Shown here: one piece after another, positions 19,762 through 28,315 of the stretch
How positions within the stretch are numbered: the first letter of the stretch is position 1
How the letters are laid out: each line of letters starts with the position of its first letter
Assembly (NCBI GenBank): GCA_016223245.1
Contig: JACRPL010000018.1
Location: 1 to 54,799 of the forward strand
DNA: 54,799 nucleotides
Reading direction: 5' to 3'
From: Candidatus Saganbacteria bacterium
GTDB taxonomy: Bacteria; Margulisbacteria; WOR-1; XYC2-FULL-46-14; XYC2-FULL-37-10
Notes under the pieces: generated by a model
Seen by the model: only the letters and a program-made list of their open reading frames with translations
Told to the model about the DNA's origin: nothing
The model's database searches: none
Position numbers and translations under genes: made by a program

Positions 19762-20925
19762 CTAAAACTTATTTGGAGAGAGCTTGGTTCGGGACAATTC
19801 TTGGATGAAATCTATTAAATTGGTTACTTTGACAGAAAAACCGTCAATTGTTCTGACCTGCGGCCGATCAGCGTCCCTGGCTATGACAAAGTTTTTCCCT
19901 TCCGGATATTGATCGCGAAAAATGGCGATGTTTTTTAAGCTGATATTTTGAGCCGACCATTTGCATTCGATAGCGATCGGCTGACCAGTTCGCTCCGCAA
20001 GAATAAAATCAATTTCGTTGCCTTGCTTGTTCCTCCAATAGCCGATATTTCTGGTTTGAAGGACGCCCTGAATTTCATTTAGGACAAAATGCTCCCAAAG
20101 CAATCCCAAATCTTCATCCCTTAAGCTATACCAGCCTTTATAATAACAAATAAACCCTGTGTCAAAAGCATAGACTTTGGGCATGGAAATAATTTCCGTT
20201 GTTTTATGGCGGCTGAAAGGCCTAACAATATGAGCGACATAAGTTGCTTCGAGCACCTTCAAATAATTTGCGATGGTTGTCCGGCTGACCTCGCAGGGTT
20301 TTGAATAACTGGTCGCCTCGAATAAGCCCCCGCTTCTGGCAAGCACTAGTTCGACGAATTTTTGGAACGAAGCTTTTCGTTCCAAACGGAATAATTCTTG
20401 AATATCTTTGGCCCAATAATCGTCCAGCCATTCCTGAAAATCCTTTTCCGGCAGGGCTGACGAATTGAAAAAAGGAGGCAGGCCGCCAAAAAGAAAGCGA
20501 TGCTTCATATTTGGATTTTTAAAATCTGATAGGTCAGCGCTGACCATAGGAGTGAGCCATAGATTTCTCTTGCGTCCGGAAAGAGTATCCTTAAACTTTT
20601 TGGAAGCTCCAAGCGTGGATGATCCTGTCGCAATGATCTTTGTATCCGGATAATGGTCAGCGGCAATTTTTAATAATTCCGAAGGATTGTCCAGTCGGTG
20701 AATTTCATCCAGGACGATCCTCCCCCTGACGCTGTTTAAGAAGTCTTGCGGCTCGGCCATCTGTCTTCTAATTCTGGGAAGCTCACAGTCGAAATATTCA
20801 ATGTCGGGAATTGATTGGCAAAGAAAGGTCTTTCCAATCCGCCTGACGCCAGCCAGCCAAAGGACGCCTTTTTCCCGCCAGCTTTTATTGATCAATTTTA
20901 GCCAGTACTTCCTTTTTGTTATCAT
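19762..20925 (-). CDS. AAA ATPase with DUF4143 nuclease-like C terminus
   Basis: 387 aa, the usual length of this large family. The N-terminal half is a P-loop ATPase: GVRRIGKT (Walker A, about residues 26-33), RIVLDEIHRL (Walker B), and TGSS (sensor 1). The C-terminal half has the DUF4143 restriction-endonuclease-like core, GNEIDFIL followed by IAIECKWS, with the acidic residues and Lys of a PD-(D/E)xK site. These proteins are common in accessory regions of bacteria and archaea and their role is unsettled; defence and regulatory roles have been suggested. It is a single gene on the strand opposite to its neighbours, convergent with the giant gene and divergent from argF. Confidence 0.9.
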   Translation of the reverse strand: MITKRKYWLKLINKSWREKGVLWLAGVRRIGKTFLCQSIPDIEYFDCELPRIRRQMAEPQDFLNSVRGRIVLDEIHRLDNPSELLKIAADHYPDTKIIATGSSTLGASKKFKDTLSGRKRNLWLTPMVSADLSDFKNPNMKHRFLFGGLPPFFNSSALPEKDFQEWLDDYWAKDIQELFRLERKASFQKFVELVLARSGGLFEATSYSKPCEVSRTTIANYLKVLEATYVAHIVRPFSRHKTTEIISMPKVYAFDTGFICYYKGWYSLRDEDLGLLWEHFVLNEIQGVLQTRNIGYWRNKQGNEIDFILAERTGQPIAIECKWSAQNISLKNIAIFRDQYPEGKNFVIARDADRPQVRTIDGFSVKVTNLIDFIQELSRTKLSPNKF

Positions 20926-20933
20926 ATGCGGTG

Positions 20934-20962
20934 ATTATGGCATAAAGTAATACTAAAAGCAA
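20934..20962 (-). promoter_or_regulatory. Promoter of the AAA/DUF4143 gene
   Basis: Minus strand TTGCTT (20962-20957), 17-bp spacer, CATAAT (20939-20934), eight bases before the ATG at 20925. The -10 matches consensus at five of six positions and the -35 at three. The short distance to the start implies a very short or no leader. Confidence 0.5.
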
Positions 20963-21097
20963 GTATAGTTGTATATAGAATATTGGCAATCGCCTATTAT
21001 TCGCCCATGTGTTAAGGGTGATCATTCGAGGTAAAACAGGCTCCCCGGCCTTTATTATTTAATGACCAAATCCCAATTACCAATTAGCTGTTTATAA

Positions 21098-21134
21098 TTG
21101 TTTTACCCCTACATATATGGTATATTTGATATAC
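21098..21134 (+). promoter_or_regulatory. argF promoter with overlapping palindrome
   Basis: TTGTTT (21098-21103), 17-bp spacer, TATATT (21121-21126), with ATG at 21139. There is no ribosome binding site, so the leader is at most a few bases. The palindrome GTATATTTGATATAC (21120-21134) overlaps the -10 and start region and is placed like an operator; it does not match the usual ArgR box well. The rest of 20963-21097 contains AT-rich sequence and a weak GGCTCCCCGGCC hairpin at about 21035, with no gene. Confidence 0.5.
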
Positions 21135-21138
21135 AGTT

Positions 21139-22080
21139 ATGAAGGACTTCATATCTATCCACGATCTTAAAACATCAGAAATCAATGAAATTCTGGCGCT
21201 TGCATCCGACCTCAAAGACAAGCAAAAACAAAAAGTTAAACACGAATATCTCTGGGCAAAGTCCCTCGCAATGATCTTCGAAAAACCATCGACCCGTACG
21301 AGAGTGTCATTTGAAATAGGCATGTGGCAGTTAGGAGGGCTTGCGATAAATCTTGACCAGGAAGCAATTGGGCTTGGGATCCGCGAATCGATATCCGACG
21401 TCGCAAAGACCCTTTCGCGTTTCGCCGACGGCATCTTAATTAGAACATTTGAACATTCCAAGGTAATAGAACTCGCAGCCGCGGCCGATGTGCCAATTAT
21501 CAATGGTTTATCCGACCTTTTGCATCCATGCCAGGCCTTAGCCGATATCATGACTATCAGGGAGAAAAAAACCCTCGACTTCGCTCGGGGTAAAGGATTG
21601 AAAATTGCTTATATAGGTGATGGCAATAATGTTTGTCATTCTCTTATGCAAGTGGCCGCTAAAGTTGGTGTTAATATGACAGTCGCGACACCTAAAGGAT
21701 TTGAGCCAAACGCAGAAATAGCAAAACTCGCTTTTGCAGACGCCAAAGCTAATAGTGTTGAACTTGATATCGTGAACGATCCAGTCATCGCCGCGTCAAA
21801 TGCCGATGTCATTTACACCGATGTTTGGGCATCGATGGGGCAGGAAAAGGAAAAAGGGGCAAGGGTCAAGGCTTTTAATAAATTCCAAGTGAACGAACAG
21901 CTTGTCAAAGTTGCGAAACCCGACTATATCTTTATGCACTGCCTACCGGCTCATCGCGGAGATGAAGTGACGGCAGGAGTTATTGATTCCAAGAATTCTG
22001 TAGTATTTGATCAGGCCGAGAATAGGCTTCATGCCCAAAAGGCAATACTCGTTAAATTGTTGGGAGGGGAAAATGTCTGA
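21139..22080 (+). CDS. argF: Ornithine carbamoyltransferase
   Basis: Transfers the carbamoyl group from carbamoyl phosphate to ornithine, giving citrulline, in cytoplasmic arginine synthesis. The 313 residues include the carbamoyl-phosphate site KPSTRTR (about 49-55), HPCQ (about 133-136), the IGDGNNV segment, and [10 protein letters not shown], the ornithine-binding and catalytic cysteine motif that separates it from aspartate carbamoyltransferase. First gene of an argF-argG-argH run; its last 8 bases overlap argG. Oddity: between the usual MTIREKK and [13 protein letters not shown] segments lies TLDFARG, encoded by a palindrome (21572-21590) of a type common as a genomic repeat, so the protein carries a small surface-loop insertion. 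Confidence 0.96.
   Translation: MKDFISIHDLKTSEINEILALASDLKDKQKQKVKHEYLWAKSLAMIFEKPSTRTRVSFEIGMWQLGGLAINLDQEAIGLGIRESISDVAKTLSRFADGILIRTFEHSKVIELAAAADVPIINGLSDLLHPCQALADIMTIREKKTLDFARGKGLKIAYIGDGNNVCHSLMQVAAKVGVNMTVATPKGFEPNAEIAKLAFADAKANSVELDIVNDPVIAASNADVIYTDVWASMGQEKEKGARVKAFNKFQVNEQLVKVAKPDYIFMHCLPAHRGDEVTAGVIDSKNSVVFDQAENRLHAQKAILVKLLGGENV
21572..21590. repeat. Palindromic repeat inside argF
   Basis: CCCTCGACTTCGCTCGGGG: CCC-CGA and TCG-GGG arms around a short loop. It encodes residues about 145-151 at a point where other carbamoyltransferases have a short loop, so it appears to be an in-frame insertion. I recall similar CCCGAGCGAAGTCGAGGG-type repeats from many bacterial intergenic regions; that comparison is from memory. 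Confidence 0.6.
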
Positions 22081-23284
22081 AGTAAAAAAAGTTGTCCTTG
22101 CTTACTCTGGCGGATTGGATACATCCGTCATGATCCCTTGGATCAAAGAACATTATAACTGCGAAGTAATAGCTTACGCCGCCGATGTCGGCCAGGAATC
22201 GGAGCTCAAAGGCTTAAAAGAAAAAGCGATCAAAACAGGAGCTTCAAAAGTCTATATCGAAGACCTAAAAGATAAATTCGCGAAAGACTTCATACTCCCA
22301 ATGTTAAAATCCGGCGCTATATATGAAGGACAATATCTCTTAGGGACATCAATTGCCCGCCCATTGATCGCAAAACGCCAGATCGAGATCGCGTATAAAG
22401 AAAAAGCCGATGCAGTGGCTCACGGAGCGACAGGAAAAGGAAACGATCAGGTCCGTTTCGAGCTGGCTTTTAAAGCCCTTAACCCAAATATCAAGATAAT
22501 AGCCCCTTGGAGAGAATGGGAAATAAAAGGCCGCGAAGAAGCGATCGATTACGCAAGGCTTCATGGAATCCCGATCCCTGTGACGAAGAAAAAACCATAT
22601 TCATCCGACCGCAACCTTTGGCACATAAGCTATGAAGGCGGAGCGCTCGAAGATCCATTCTATGAACCGAAAGAAGATATGTTTTTATTATCCGTTGACC
22701 CATCAAAAGCGCCAAATAAGCCGGAATATGTAGAAATTGAGTTCATTAAAGGCGAGCCGGTTTCTTTGAACGGCAAAAAGATGCCGCTTGTAAAGCTCAT
22801 TCAATCATTGAATATTTTGGGCGGCAAGCATGGGGTGGGCCGCACGGATATTGTTGAGAACCGATTGGTTGGCATGAAATCCCGCGGAGTTTATGAAACA
22901 CCGGGTGGCACGATACTCTTCGCCGCCCATCAAGCTCTCGAATCGATAACCTTGGATCGAGATACAACGCATTTGAAGCAAGTCATAGCGATCAAATACG
23001 CGGAACTTATTTATAACGGACAATGGTATACGCCGATAAGAAAAGCATTGGACGCTTTTGTTAATGAAACGCAGAAAAATGTCACCGGTCTTGTCCGTCT
23101 TAAGCTATTTAAAGGCAATTGCATGGTAACAGGGCGCCGTGCCAAAAAGTCTCTATATGATCCAAAGATAGCTTCATTTGAAAAAGAAAATGTATACAAC
23201 CAAAAAGACGCGGAAGGATTTATCAATCTTTTTGGCTTGCCGATCAAGATCCAAGCGATGATGGGAAAATCAGGGAGTAAATAA
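22073..23284 (+). CDS. argG: Argininosuccinate synthase
   Basis: ATP-dependent condensation of citrulline with aspartate to argininosuccinate. 403 aa from the ATG at 22073, which follows GGGAGGGG; an in-frame upstream ATG within argF would add 22 unrelated residues and is rejected. The N-terminal P-loop AYSGGLDTS (about 9-17) is diagnostic of the N-type ATP pyrophosphatase; other family blocks seen are [14 protein letters not shown] and LWHISYEGG. It overlaps argF by 8 nt and argH begins on the base after its stop, so the three are surely cotranscribed and translationally coupled. Confidence 0.97.
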   Translation: MSEVKKVVLAYSGGLDTSVMIPWIKEHYNCEVIAYAADVGQESELKGLKEKAIKTGASKVYIEDLKDKFAKDFILPMLKSGAIYEGQYLLGTSIARPLIAKRQIEIAYKEKADAVAHGATGKGNDQVRFELAFKALNPNIKIIAPWREWEIKGREEAIDYARLHGIPIPVTKKKPYSSDRNLWHISYEGGALEDPFYEPKEDMFLLSVDPSKAPNKPEYVEIEFIKGEPVSLNGKKMPLVKLIQSLNILGGKHGVGRTDIVENRLVGMKSRGVYETPGGTILFAAHQALESITLDRDTTHLKQVIAIKYAELIYNGQWYTPIRKALDAFVNETQKNVTGLVRLKLFKGNCMVTGRRAKKSLYDPKIASFEKENVYNQKDAEGFINLFGLPIKIQAMMGKSGSK

Positions 23285-24676
23285 ATGGCGTCAAAGAAAG
23301 CATGGGGCGGTAGGTTCAATCTTCCACTGGCCAAAGCCGCCGAACAGTTTTCGTCTTCTATCCAGTACGATGTTAGGCTTTATAAGCAGGATATCGTCCA
23401 AAGCATCGCGTATGCAGAGACGCTTCAGCGCGCGAAAGTATTGACCGGCGCCGAATGCAAGAAAATAATCCGCGGCCTTGAAGAAATAATGCGCAACATC
23501 AACAGCGGGAAAGCAAAACTTACCCGCGAGAACGAAGATATCCATATGAATATCGAAATGCTCCTGATCGATAAGATCGGTGATGTCGGAAAGAAGCTCC
23601 ATACCGGGCGTTCGCGAAATGACCAGGTCGCAACAGACCTTCGCATGTATCTTAAATGGGAAATAACTGAAACTATCTTGCAAATTAGCCGCTTGCAGGC
23701 AGCATTGGTGGATCTTGCCGAAGAGAATATCTCTGTCATTATGCCGGGATATACGCATCTGCAAAGAGCCCAACCGGTCCTGTTCTCCCATCATATGCTG
23801 GCTTATTTTGAAATGTTCAGGCGAGACAAAGACCGTCTCCGCGATGCTCACCGCAGGTGCGATGTCCTGCCTCTGGGCAGCGGAGCGTTATCGGGAACTA
23901 ATTTCGACCTTGACAGGAGTTTCCTGGCAAAACAGCTTGGATTTTCAAAAATATCGGATAATAGCATGGATGCGATATCCGACCGCGATTTCGTTATTGA
24001 TTTTCTTTCGGCTGCATCGCTTTGCAGTATGCATCTGTCAAGATTGTCGGAAGAAATAATAATTTGGTCAAGCTTTGAATTTAATTTTATTGAACTATCG
24101 GATGCATATTCAACGGGATCGTCCCTTATGCCTCAAAAGAAAAATCCCGATATGGCGGAACTAACGAGAGGCAAGGCCGGAAGAATATATGGCAATTTAA
24201 TGTCCGTTTTAACTCTTATGAAGGGCCTGCCCCTTACATACAACAGGGACATGCAGGAAGACAAAGAGGCCTTATTTGACTCGATTGATACCATAAAAGC
24301 CTGCCTCTCTGTCATGACCGAAATGTTAAAGACTATGAAGATCAATAAAGAGCTTATGGTTAAAGCGGTTAAAAAAGGGTTTTTAACGGCAACCGACCTC
24401 GTATATTATTTGGTAAGACATGATGTCCCGTTCAGGGCGGCCCATGATATTGTCGGCAAGATCATTAATTATTGCATCGAATCGAATATGGACCTGGAAT
24501 ATGTTTCATTGTCGGAGCTTAAGAAATTTTCAGACAGGTTCAGCTACGATGTTACCAGATATTTATCGGCTGAAAGCAGTACCGAATCCAAAGATGTTCA
24601 CGGAGGCACCGCTCCCAAACAGGTGAAAGAGGCGATCAAGCGTGCTAGAAACGACCTTTTGCATGGTAAAGCCTGA
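23285..24676 (+). CDS. argH: Argininosuccinate lyase
   Basis: Cleaves argininosuccinate to arginine and fumarate, the last step of the pathway. 463 aa, normal length. Seen: the WGGRF N terminus, HTGRSRNDQVATDLR, HLQRAQPV containing a catalytic His, and the fumarase/aspartase superfamily signature GSSLMPQKKNPD near residue 280. The start ATG follows the argG stop directly (TAAATGG). The C-terminal 35 bases are shared with ndk in another frame. No other arginine genes are in the window, so ornithine synthesis must be encoded elsewhere or ornithine is acquired. Confidence 0.97.
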   Translation: MASKKAWGGRFNLPLAKAAEQFSSSIQYDVRLYKQDIVQSIAYAETLQRAKVLTGAECKKIIRGLEEIMRNINSGKAKLTRENEDIHMNIEMLLIDKIGDVGKKLHTGRSRNDQVATDLRMYLKWEITETILQISRLQAALVDLAEENISVIMPGYTHLQRAQPVLFSHHMLAYFEMFRRDKDRLRDAHRRCDVLPLGSGALSGTNFDLDRSFLAKQLGFSKISDNSMDAISDRDFVIDFLSAASLCSMHLSRLSEEIIIWSSFEFNFIELSDAYSTGSSLMPQKKNPDMAELTRGKAGRIYGNLMSVLTLMKGLPLTYNRDMQEDKEALFDSIDTIKACLSVMTEMLKTMKINKELMVKAVKKGFLTATDLVYYLVRHDVPFRAAHDIVGKIINYCIESNMDLEYVSLSELKKFSDRFSYDVTRYLSAESSTESKDVHGGTAPKQVKEAIKRARNDLLHGKA

Positions 24677-25064
24677 CGCAGTATCCCGCGGGCTTGTTCC
24701 AGAAGTCGAAAAAAGAATATCAGTTTCCGGCCTTCATATAATTGAAGGCAAGCAGGTTAATATCTCATTAGAAAAGGCTAAAACGCTTTATGCCGTTCAT
24801 GTCGGCAAAAGTTTTTATGACGGGCTTCTAAAGTTCATCACATCAGGCCCGGCTTATGTTATGAAGATCCAAGGCGAGAACGCGGTCCTTCATCTTAGAT
24901 CTATCATGGGAGCAACTGACCCTCGATCGGCCGAGTCAGGCACAATTCGAGGCGATCTAAAAGAAGAGAATATTTTTACGGAATACGGCACAATGAAAAA
25001 TATAATTCACGGTTCCGATTCAGTTGGAAACGCAAAATATGAGCTCTCGATCTTTTTTAGCTAG
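24642..25064 (+). CDS. ndk: Nucleoside diphosphate kinase
   Basis: Equilibrates nucleoside di- and triphosphates by a phosphohistidine ping-pong mechanism. 140 aa, typical. Seen: TFCMVKPDAVSRG at the N terminus, YAVHVGKSFYDGLLKFITSGP, the MGATDP...GTIRGD nucleotide site, and NIIHGSDS with the phosphorylated His at about 123. The loop between IRGD and the His motif is several residues longer than usual. The GTG start lies inside argH (35-nt overlap); the first strong ATG would remove the first beta strand, so GTG is preferred. Confidence 0.93.
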   Translation: MLETTFCMVKPDAVSRGLVPEVEKRISVSGLHIIEGKQVNISLEKAKTLYAVHVGKSFYDGLLKFITSGPAYVMKIQGENAVLHLRSIMGATDPRSAESGTIRGDLKEENIFTEYGTMKNIIHGSDSVGNAKYELSIFFS

Positions 25065-25914
25065 CATATTTCTATTTGCCGCTTTAGTATCTTTTTCAAA
25101 CGCGGCTGAACCCGTATATCCAAATTATGTCGGCTACGTGAACGACTTTGCGAATGTTCTTGATTCTTCGACAAAAAATCAGATAAATGAAATTTGCGTG
25201 AGTCTGGAAGCTATTACAAAGTCCGAACTTGCTGTTGTCACCGTTAAAACCACGGCTCCTCTCGACTCAAAAAGCTACGTTGTTAAATTATTCGAGAAAT
25301 GGAAAGTCGGAAAGAAGGGGTTGGATAATGGCGTTATCTTTCTTTTAGCTTCAGACGACAGAAGAGTGGAGATCGAGGTTGGTTACGGGCTTGAAGGCGT
25401 TATAAACGACGCAAAGGCAGGAGAAATTCTTGACCAATTCGTCGTCCTAAGCTTTAAAAAAGGGGATTTTTCCGAAGGAATGCTTTTGGGGTCCAAAGCT
25501 CTCTCCCAAAGGATCATTGAAAAATACGACAAGCCCCAAGTCGTTGAGGAAAAAGAAGATTGGGTGGCGATAATTATAGGGCTTGTGGTTATAATTATTT
25601 TGCCTTTGGCTCTCCTCATCTACGTGATAATTAAAAAACAATTTGTCTATTTATTCATTGTCGCCTTTGCGGCTATTGTCGGATATTTTATCGAAGGGCC
25701 ATTTGGCGCATTATTGGGATTTATTGCAGGACTTATTATGGTATTATTCGATGCGATGGGTTGGGGCGGCAAGGGGGGCAGCGGATCGTTATCTGGCTCA
25801 TCCGGGCGCTTATTTGGCGGAGGTTCTTCAAGTTTCGGAGGCGGAAGCGGCGGCGGATTCTCTGGTTTTGGCGGCGGGCGCAGCAGCGGCGGCGGTACAG
25901 GGAGGAGCTTTTAA
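25039..25914 (+). CDS. Secreted/membrane TPM-domain protein (YgcG-like) with glycine-rich tail
   Basis: 291 aa from ATG 25039, overlapping ndk by 26 nt. A signal peptide (about 1-22, cut near SNA-AEP) is followed by a TPM domain (about 30-165) with the usual YVNDFANVLD, ELAVVTVKTT, DNGVIFLLASDDRRVEIEVGYGLEG pattern, then two or more hydrophobic segments (about 175-245) and a Gly/Ser tail ending GGGTGRSF. In other bacteria TPM/YgcG proteins commonly sit next to LemA, as here (26316), and are thought to work at the membrane, with a role in envelope or photosystem maintenance proposed. The upstream TTG start would give extra residues before the signal peptide and is rejected. Confidence 0.88.
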   Translation: MSSRSFLASIFLFAALVSFSNAAEPVYPNYVGYVNDFANVLDSSTKNQINEICVSLEAITKSELAVVTVKTTAPLDSKSYVVKLFEKWKVGKKGLDNGVIFLLASDDRRVEIEVGYGLEGVINDAKAGEILDQFVVLSFKKGDFSEGMLLGSKALSQRIIEKYDKPQVVEEKEDWVAIIIGLVVIIILPLALLIYVIIKKQFVYLFIVAFAAIVGYFIEGPFGALLGFIAGLIMVLFDAMGWGGKGGSGSLSGSSGRLFGGGSSSFGGGSGGGFSGFGGGRSSGGGTGRSF

Positions 25915-26285
25915 TGTGGGATGACCCGGTTTTTGCGACGGTATTCACTATTGCAGTTGGCGGCGGTTCAATTGCTATCCTCCTGTTAATAGTTTTTTTC
26001 CCCGGCGCGATGTTTGGTGCGGCTATTGGTTCGATCCTTTTTTCTTTTGCTGGCAATTTTTTGTTTTCGCAAATTGGCGCGATTGTTGGCGCAATTGCGG
26101 GAGCGCTGTCAGGTTTTCTGTTTGGCTTAAAATATCTTAAATGGAAAATACAAGAAAGCCATGATTTAGGATTAGTAGAAATTAAGAACAAAAAGGAAAG
26201 AAGTTCTTCGCTCGGCTCCAGCGGCGGGTTTTCCGGTTTTGGCGGCGGGAAGTCTGGCGGCGGCGGCGCGGGCAGAAGTTTCTGA
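25914..26285 (+). CDS. Small membrane protein with TPM-like glycine-rich tail
   Basis: 123 aa. The ATG at 25914 overlaps the previous stop (TAATG) and follows GGAGGA. A frame open further upstream runs antisense-like through the TPM tail and is not credible. Two hydrophobic segments (about 8-33 and 40-75, glycine/alanine-rich) precede a charged stretch and a tail, GFSGFGGGKSGGGGAGRSF, nearly the same as the tail of the TPM protein before it. No enzyme motif. The shared tail and coupled translation suggest the two proteins act together or were produced by a 3' duplication. Confidence 0.75.
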   Translation: MWDDPVFATVFTIAVGGGSIAILLLIVFFPGAMFGAAIGSILFSFAGNFLFSQIGAIVGAIAGALSGFLFGLKYLKWKIQESHDLGLVEIKNKKERSSSLGSSGGFSGFGGGKSGGGGAGRSF

Positions 26286-26289
26286 TTAA

Positions 26290-26298
26290 TGCTATAAT
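26290..26298 (+). promoter_or_regulatory. Possible internal extended -10 before lemA
   Basis: TGCTATAAT is a perfect extended -10. The expected start at about 26305 would fall at the AGGAGG ribosome binding site, leaving a very short leader. Weak evidence of a secondary promoter. Confidence 0.35.
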
Positions 26299-26315
26299 AT
26301 TTTAGGAGGCGAATT

Positions 26316-26882
26316 ATGAACAAAAAATTGGCTTGGATAATTGGGATAGTTGCGTTGGTCTTGTTGTGCATAATGTGGGTGACCGGAGTTTATAATAATT
26401 TGGTTGGGCTGGACCAAAGCGTCAAAGAAAGCTGGGCGCAGGTGGAAAACCAGCTCCAACGAAGGTACGATTTGATACCAAATTTAGTTGAAACCGTCAA
26501 AGGTTATGCAAAGCACGAAAAGTCCACATTTGAAGAAATAACAAAAGCCCGTTCCGCATGGGCAAACGCGCAGAACATGAACCAGAAAGTCGTTGCCGCA
26601 AATGGAATAGAAAGCACAATAGCAAAACTCTTTATGGTCGTTGAAAATTATCCCCTATTACAGGCGGCTCCAAACTTCAGGGCTCTCCAAGATGAGCTTG
26701 CCGGCACCGAAAATAGGATCGCAGTCGAGAGAATGAGATATAACGAAAAAGTCCAAATATACAATACGATCGCAAAGAGATTGCCCACAGTATTTTTCGT
26801 GAGAATGTTCGGGTTTGACGGTGAAAAGATATTCTTCAAATCAGCCGAACCTGCAAAAGAGGCTCCTAAGGTCAAGTTTTAA
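26316..26882 (+). CDS. lemA: LemA family protein
   Basis: 188 aa, the usual length. One N-terminal membrane helix (about 5-25) followed by the LemA core: YNNLVGLDQSVKESWAQVENQLQRRYDLIPNLVETVKGYAKHE in the first half and ENRIAVERMRYNEKVQIYN in the second. LemA proteins are single-pass membrane proteins with a long cytoplasmic or periplasmic helical bundle; their molecular job is unknown, but they frequently neighbour TPM/YgcG proteins, as seen here. Strong AGGAGG ribosome binding site. The stop codon overlaps the start of pepA by one base. Confidence 0.92.
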   Translation: MNKKLAWIIGIVALVLLCIMWVTGVYNNLVGLDQSVKESWAQVENQLQRRYDLIPNLVETVKGYAKHEKSTFEEITKARSAWANAQNMNQKVVAANGIESTIAKLFMVVENYPLLQAAPNFRALQDELAGTENRIAVERMRYNEKVQIYNTIAKRLPTVFFVRMFGFDGEKIFFKSAEPAKEAPKVKF

Positions 26883-28315
26883 TGATCATAAAAGCCGGAA
26901 ATATTTTTGGCAGCAAGATCGCGTGCGATATGCTGATTGTTCTCTCTTACGAGGGGCAAAAGCCAGCGTATGATGCTTTTTTGCGCAACGAGAGTTTCTC
27001 CGGAAAGATCGATGAAGCAGTAATAATCAATACCCAGGGCAAAATACCCGCCATCAGGATCTGCTTTGTAGGGCTTGGCAAACAAAAAGATGTCACTTTG
27101 GACTTGATCCGCAGCGCCGCGGCAATTGGCTCAAGGCATGCTGTAAAAGCCAAGGCAAAACATATAGCACTAGACCCTGTCGAATCCGTTTTTCCGTTGG
27201 CCCAAGCCGCCCAAGCGCTCACCGAAGGCCTTATCCTTGCAAGCTATAAATTTGCGGGGTACCACAAAAAGCATGAGGACTCTTTCAAGCCGAGCCATGC
27301 CACCATACTCGTTTCAAATAAGAACCAGCTGAAAGACGCGATTGAAGGCATTAGGATCGGCAAGGCTGGGGCTGACGCCGAAAACCGAGCGCGCGATCTT
27401 GTAAATGCCCCGTCAAATGTTGTCACCCCCGAATATCTCGCGCAATATGCCAAAACTTTGGCCAAAAGATCAAAATTAAAGATCGATATCTTGGATCCAA
27501 AAAAAGAGGGGATGGAATGCATTTGGGGAGTCGCTAAAGGGAGCAAATTTCCTCCGAAAGTTGTTGTAATTAATTACAAAGGGTCAAGTAGCAAGGGTCA
27601 AGAGATAGCATTGATTGGAAAGGGCATTACTTTTGATTCGGGCGGTATCTCACTTAAGCCTTCATCGAAAATGTGGGAGATGAAAACCGATATGGCGGGA
27701 GCCGCGGCCGTTATCGAGGCAATGGGAGTGATCGCCGAGCTTAAGATCAAGAAAAATATTATTGCGGTTATTCCTATCGCCGAAAATATGCCGGATGGTG
27801 GGGCGCTAAAACCTGGGGACGTTATCGGCAGCCTTGACGGGACAACTGTCGAAATAATTTCAACCGATGCCGAAGGCCGTTTGATCCTGGCTGACGCGAT
27901 AACGTACGTCAAAAAACTTGGCGCCGTAAAAATATTCGATTGTGCGACGCTTACAGGGGGATGCGTAACGGCTTTAGGCGATGTGGCTTCAGGGCTTTTA
28001 GGCAACAACCAAGAATTGATCGATGAAATATTGGAAGCTGCGGATCGATCAGGCCAAAAAATGTGGCATCTTCCTTTGTATAAAGAATATGAAGAATATT
28101 TAAAGAGCTCGGTCTCCGATATAAAAAATTGCATGGATCGCGGCATGGCGTCTCCTTCAACGGGTGCAACTTTCCTCCATAAGTTTGTAGGCGACACCCC
28201 TTGGGTACATTTGGATATAGCCGGAACAGCCTATATGCATAAGACCAGAGGATGTTATTCCGAAGGTGCTACCGGCGTCCCTCTGCGCACAATTATCGAA
28301 TGGCTAAGATCTTAA
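26882..28315 (+). CDS. pepA: Leucyl/cytosol aminopeptidase (M17)
   Basis: 477 aa, full length for family M17: a divergent N-terminal macro-like domain (1-150) and a C-terminal peptidase domain. Metal and active-site blocks seen: GKGITFDSGGISLKP, MKTDMAGAAAV, PIAENMPDGGALKPGDV, STDAEGRLILAD (the usual NTDAEGRL with Asn to Ser) and the C-terminal DIAGTAY. It removes N-terminal residues from peptides in the cytoplasm and works as a hexamer with two metal ions per subunit; E. coli PepA additionally binds DNA, which cannot be assumed here. It overlaps lemA by one base and phoB by 16. Confidence 0.93.
   Translation: MIIKAGNIFGSKIACDMLIVLSYEGQKPAYDAFLRNESFSGKIDEAVIINTQGKIPAIRICFVGLGKQKDVTLDLIRSAAAIGSRHAVKAKAKHIALDPVESVFPLAQAAQALTEGLILASYKFAGYHKKHEDSFKPSHATILVSNKNQLKDAIEGIRIGKAGADAENRARDLVNAPSNVVTPEYLAQYAKTLAKRSKLKIDILDPKKEGMECIWGVAKGSKFPPKVVVINYKGSSSKGQEIALIGKGITFDSGGISLKPSSKMWEMKTDMAGAAAVIEAMGVIAELKIKKNIIAVIPIAENMPDGGALKPGDVIGSLDGTTVEIISTDAEGRLILADAITYVKKLGAVKIFDCATLTGGCVTALGDVASGLLGNNQELIDEILEAADRSGQKMWHLPLYKEYEEYLKSSVSDIKNCMDRGMASPSTGATFLHKFVGDTPWVHLDIAGTAYMHKTRGCYSEGATGVPLRTIIEWLRS

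Noticed and set aside
21120-21134. Classical ArgR box before argF
   Set aside because: The palindrome is real, but it does not match the usual ArgR pattern closely enough to name the regulator.
22007-22072. Upstream extension of argG
   Set aside because: It translates argF out of frame; the ATG at 22073 has a good ribosome binding site and gives the normal N terminus.
25736-26371. 211-aa minus-strand frame over the TPM tail
   Set aside because: A Pro/Arg-rich shadow of the glycine-rich tails; it crosses the lemA promoter and ribosome binding site.
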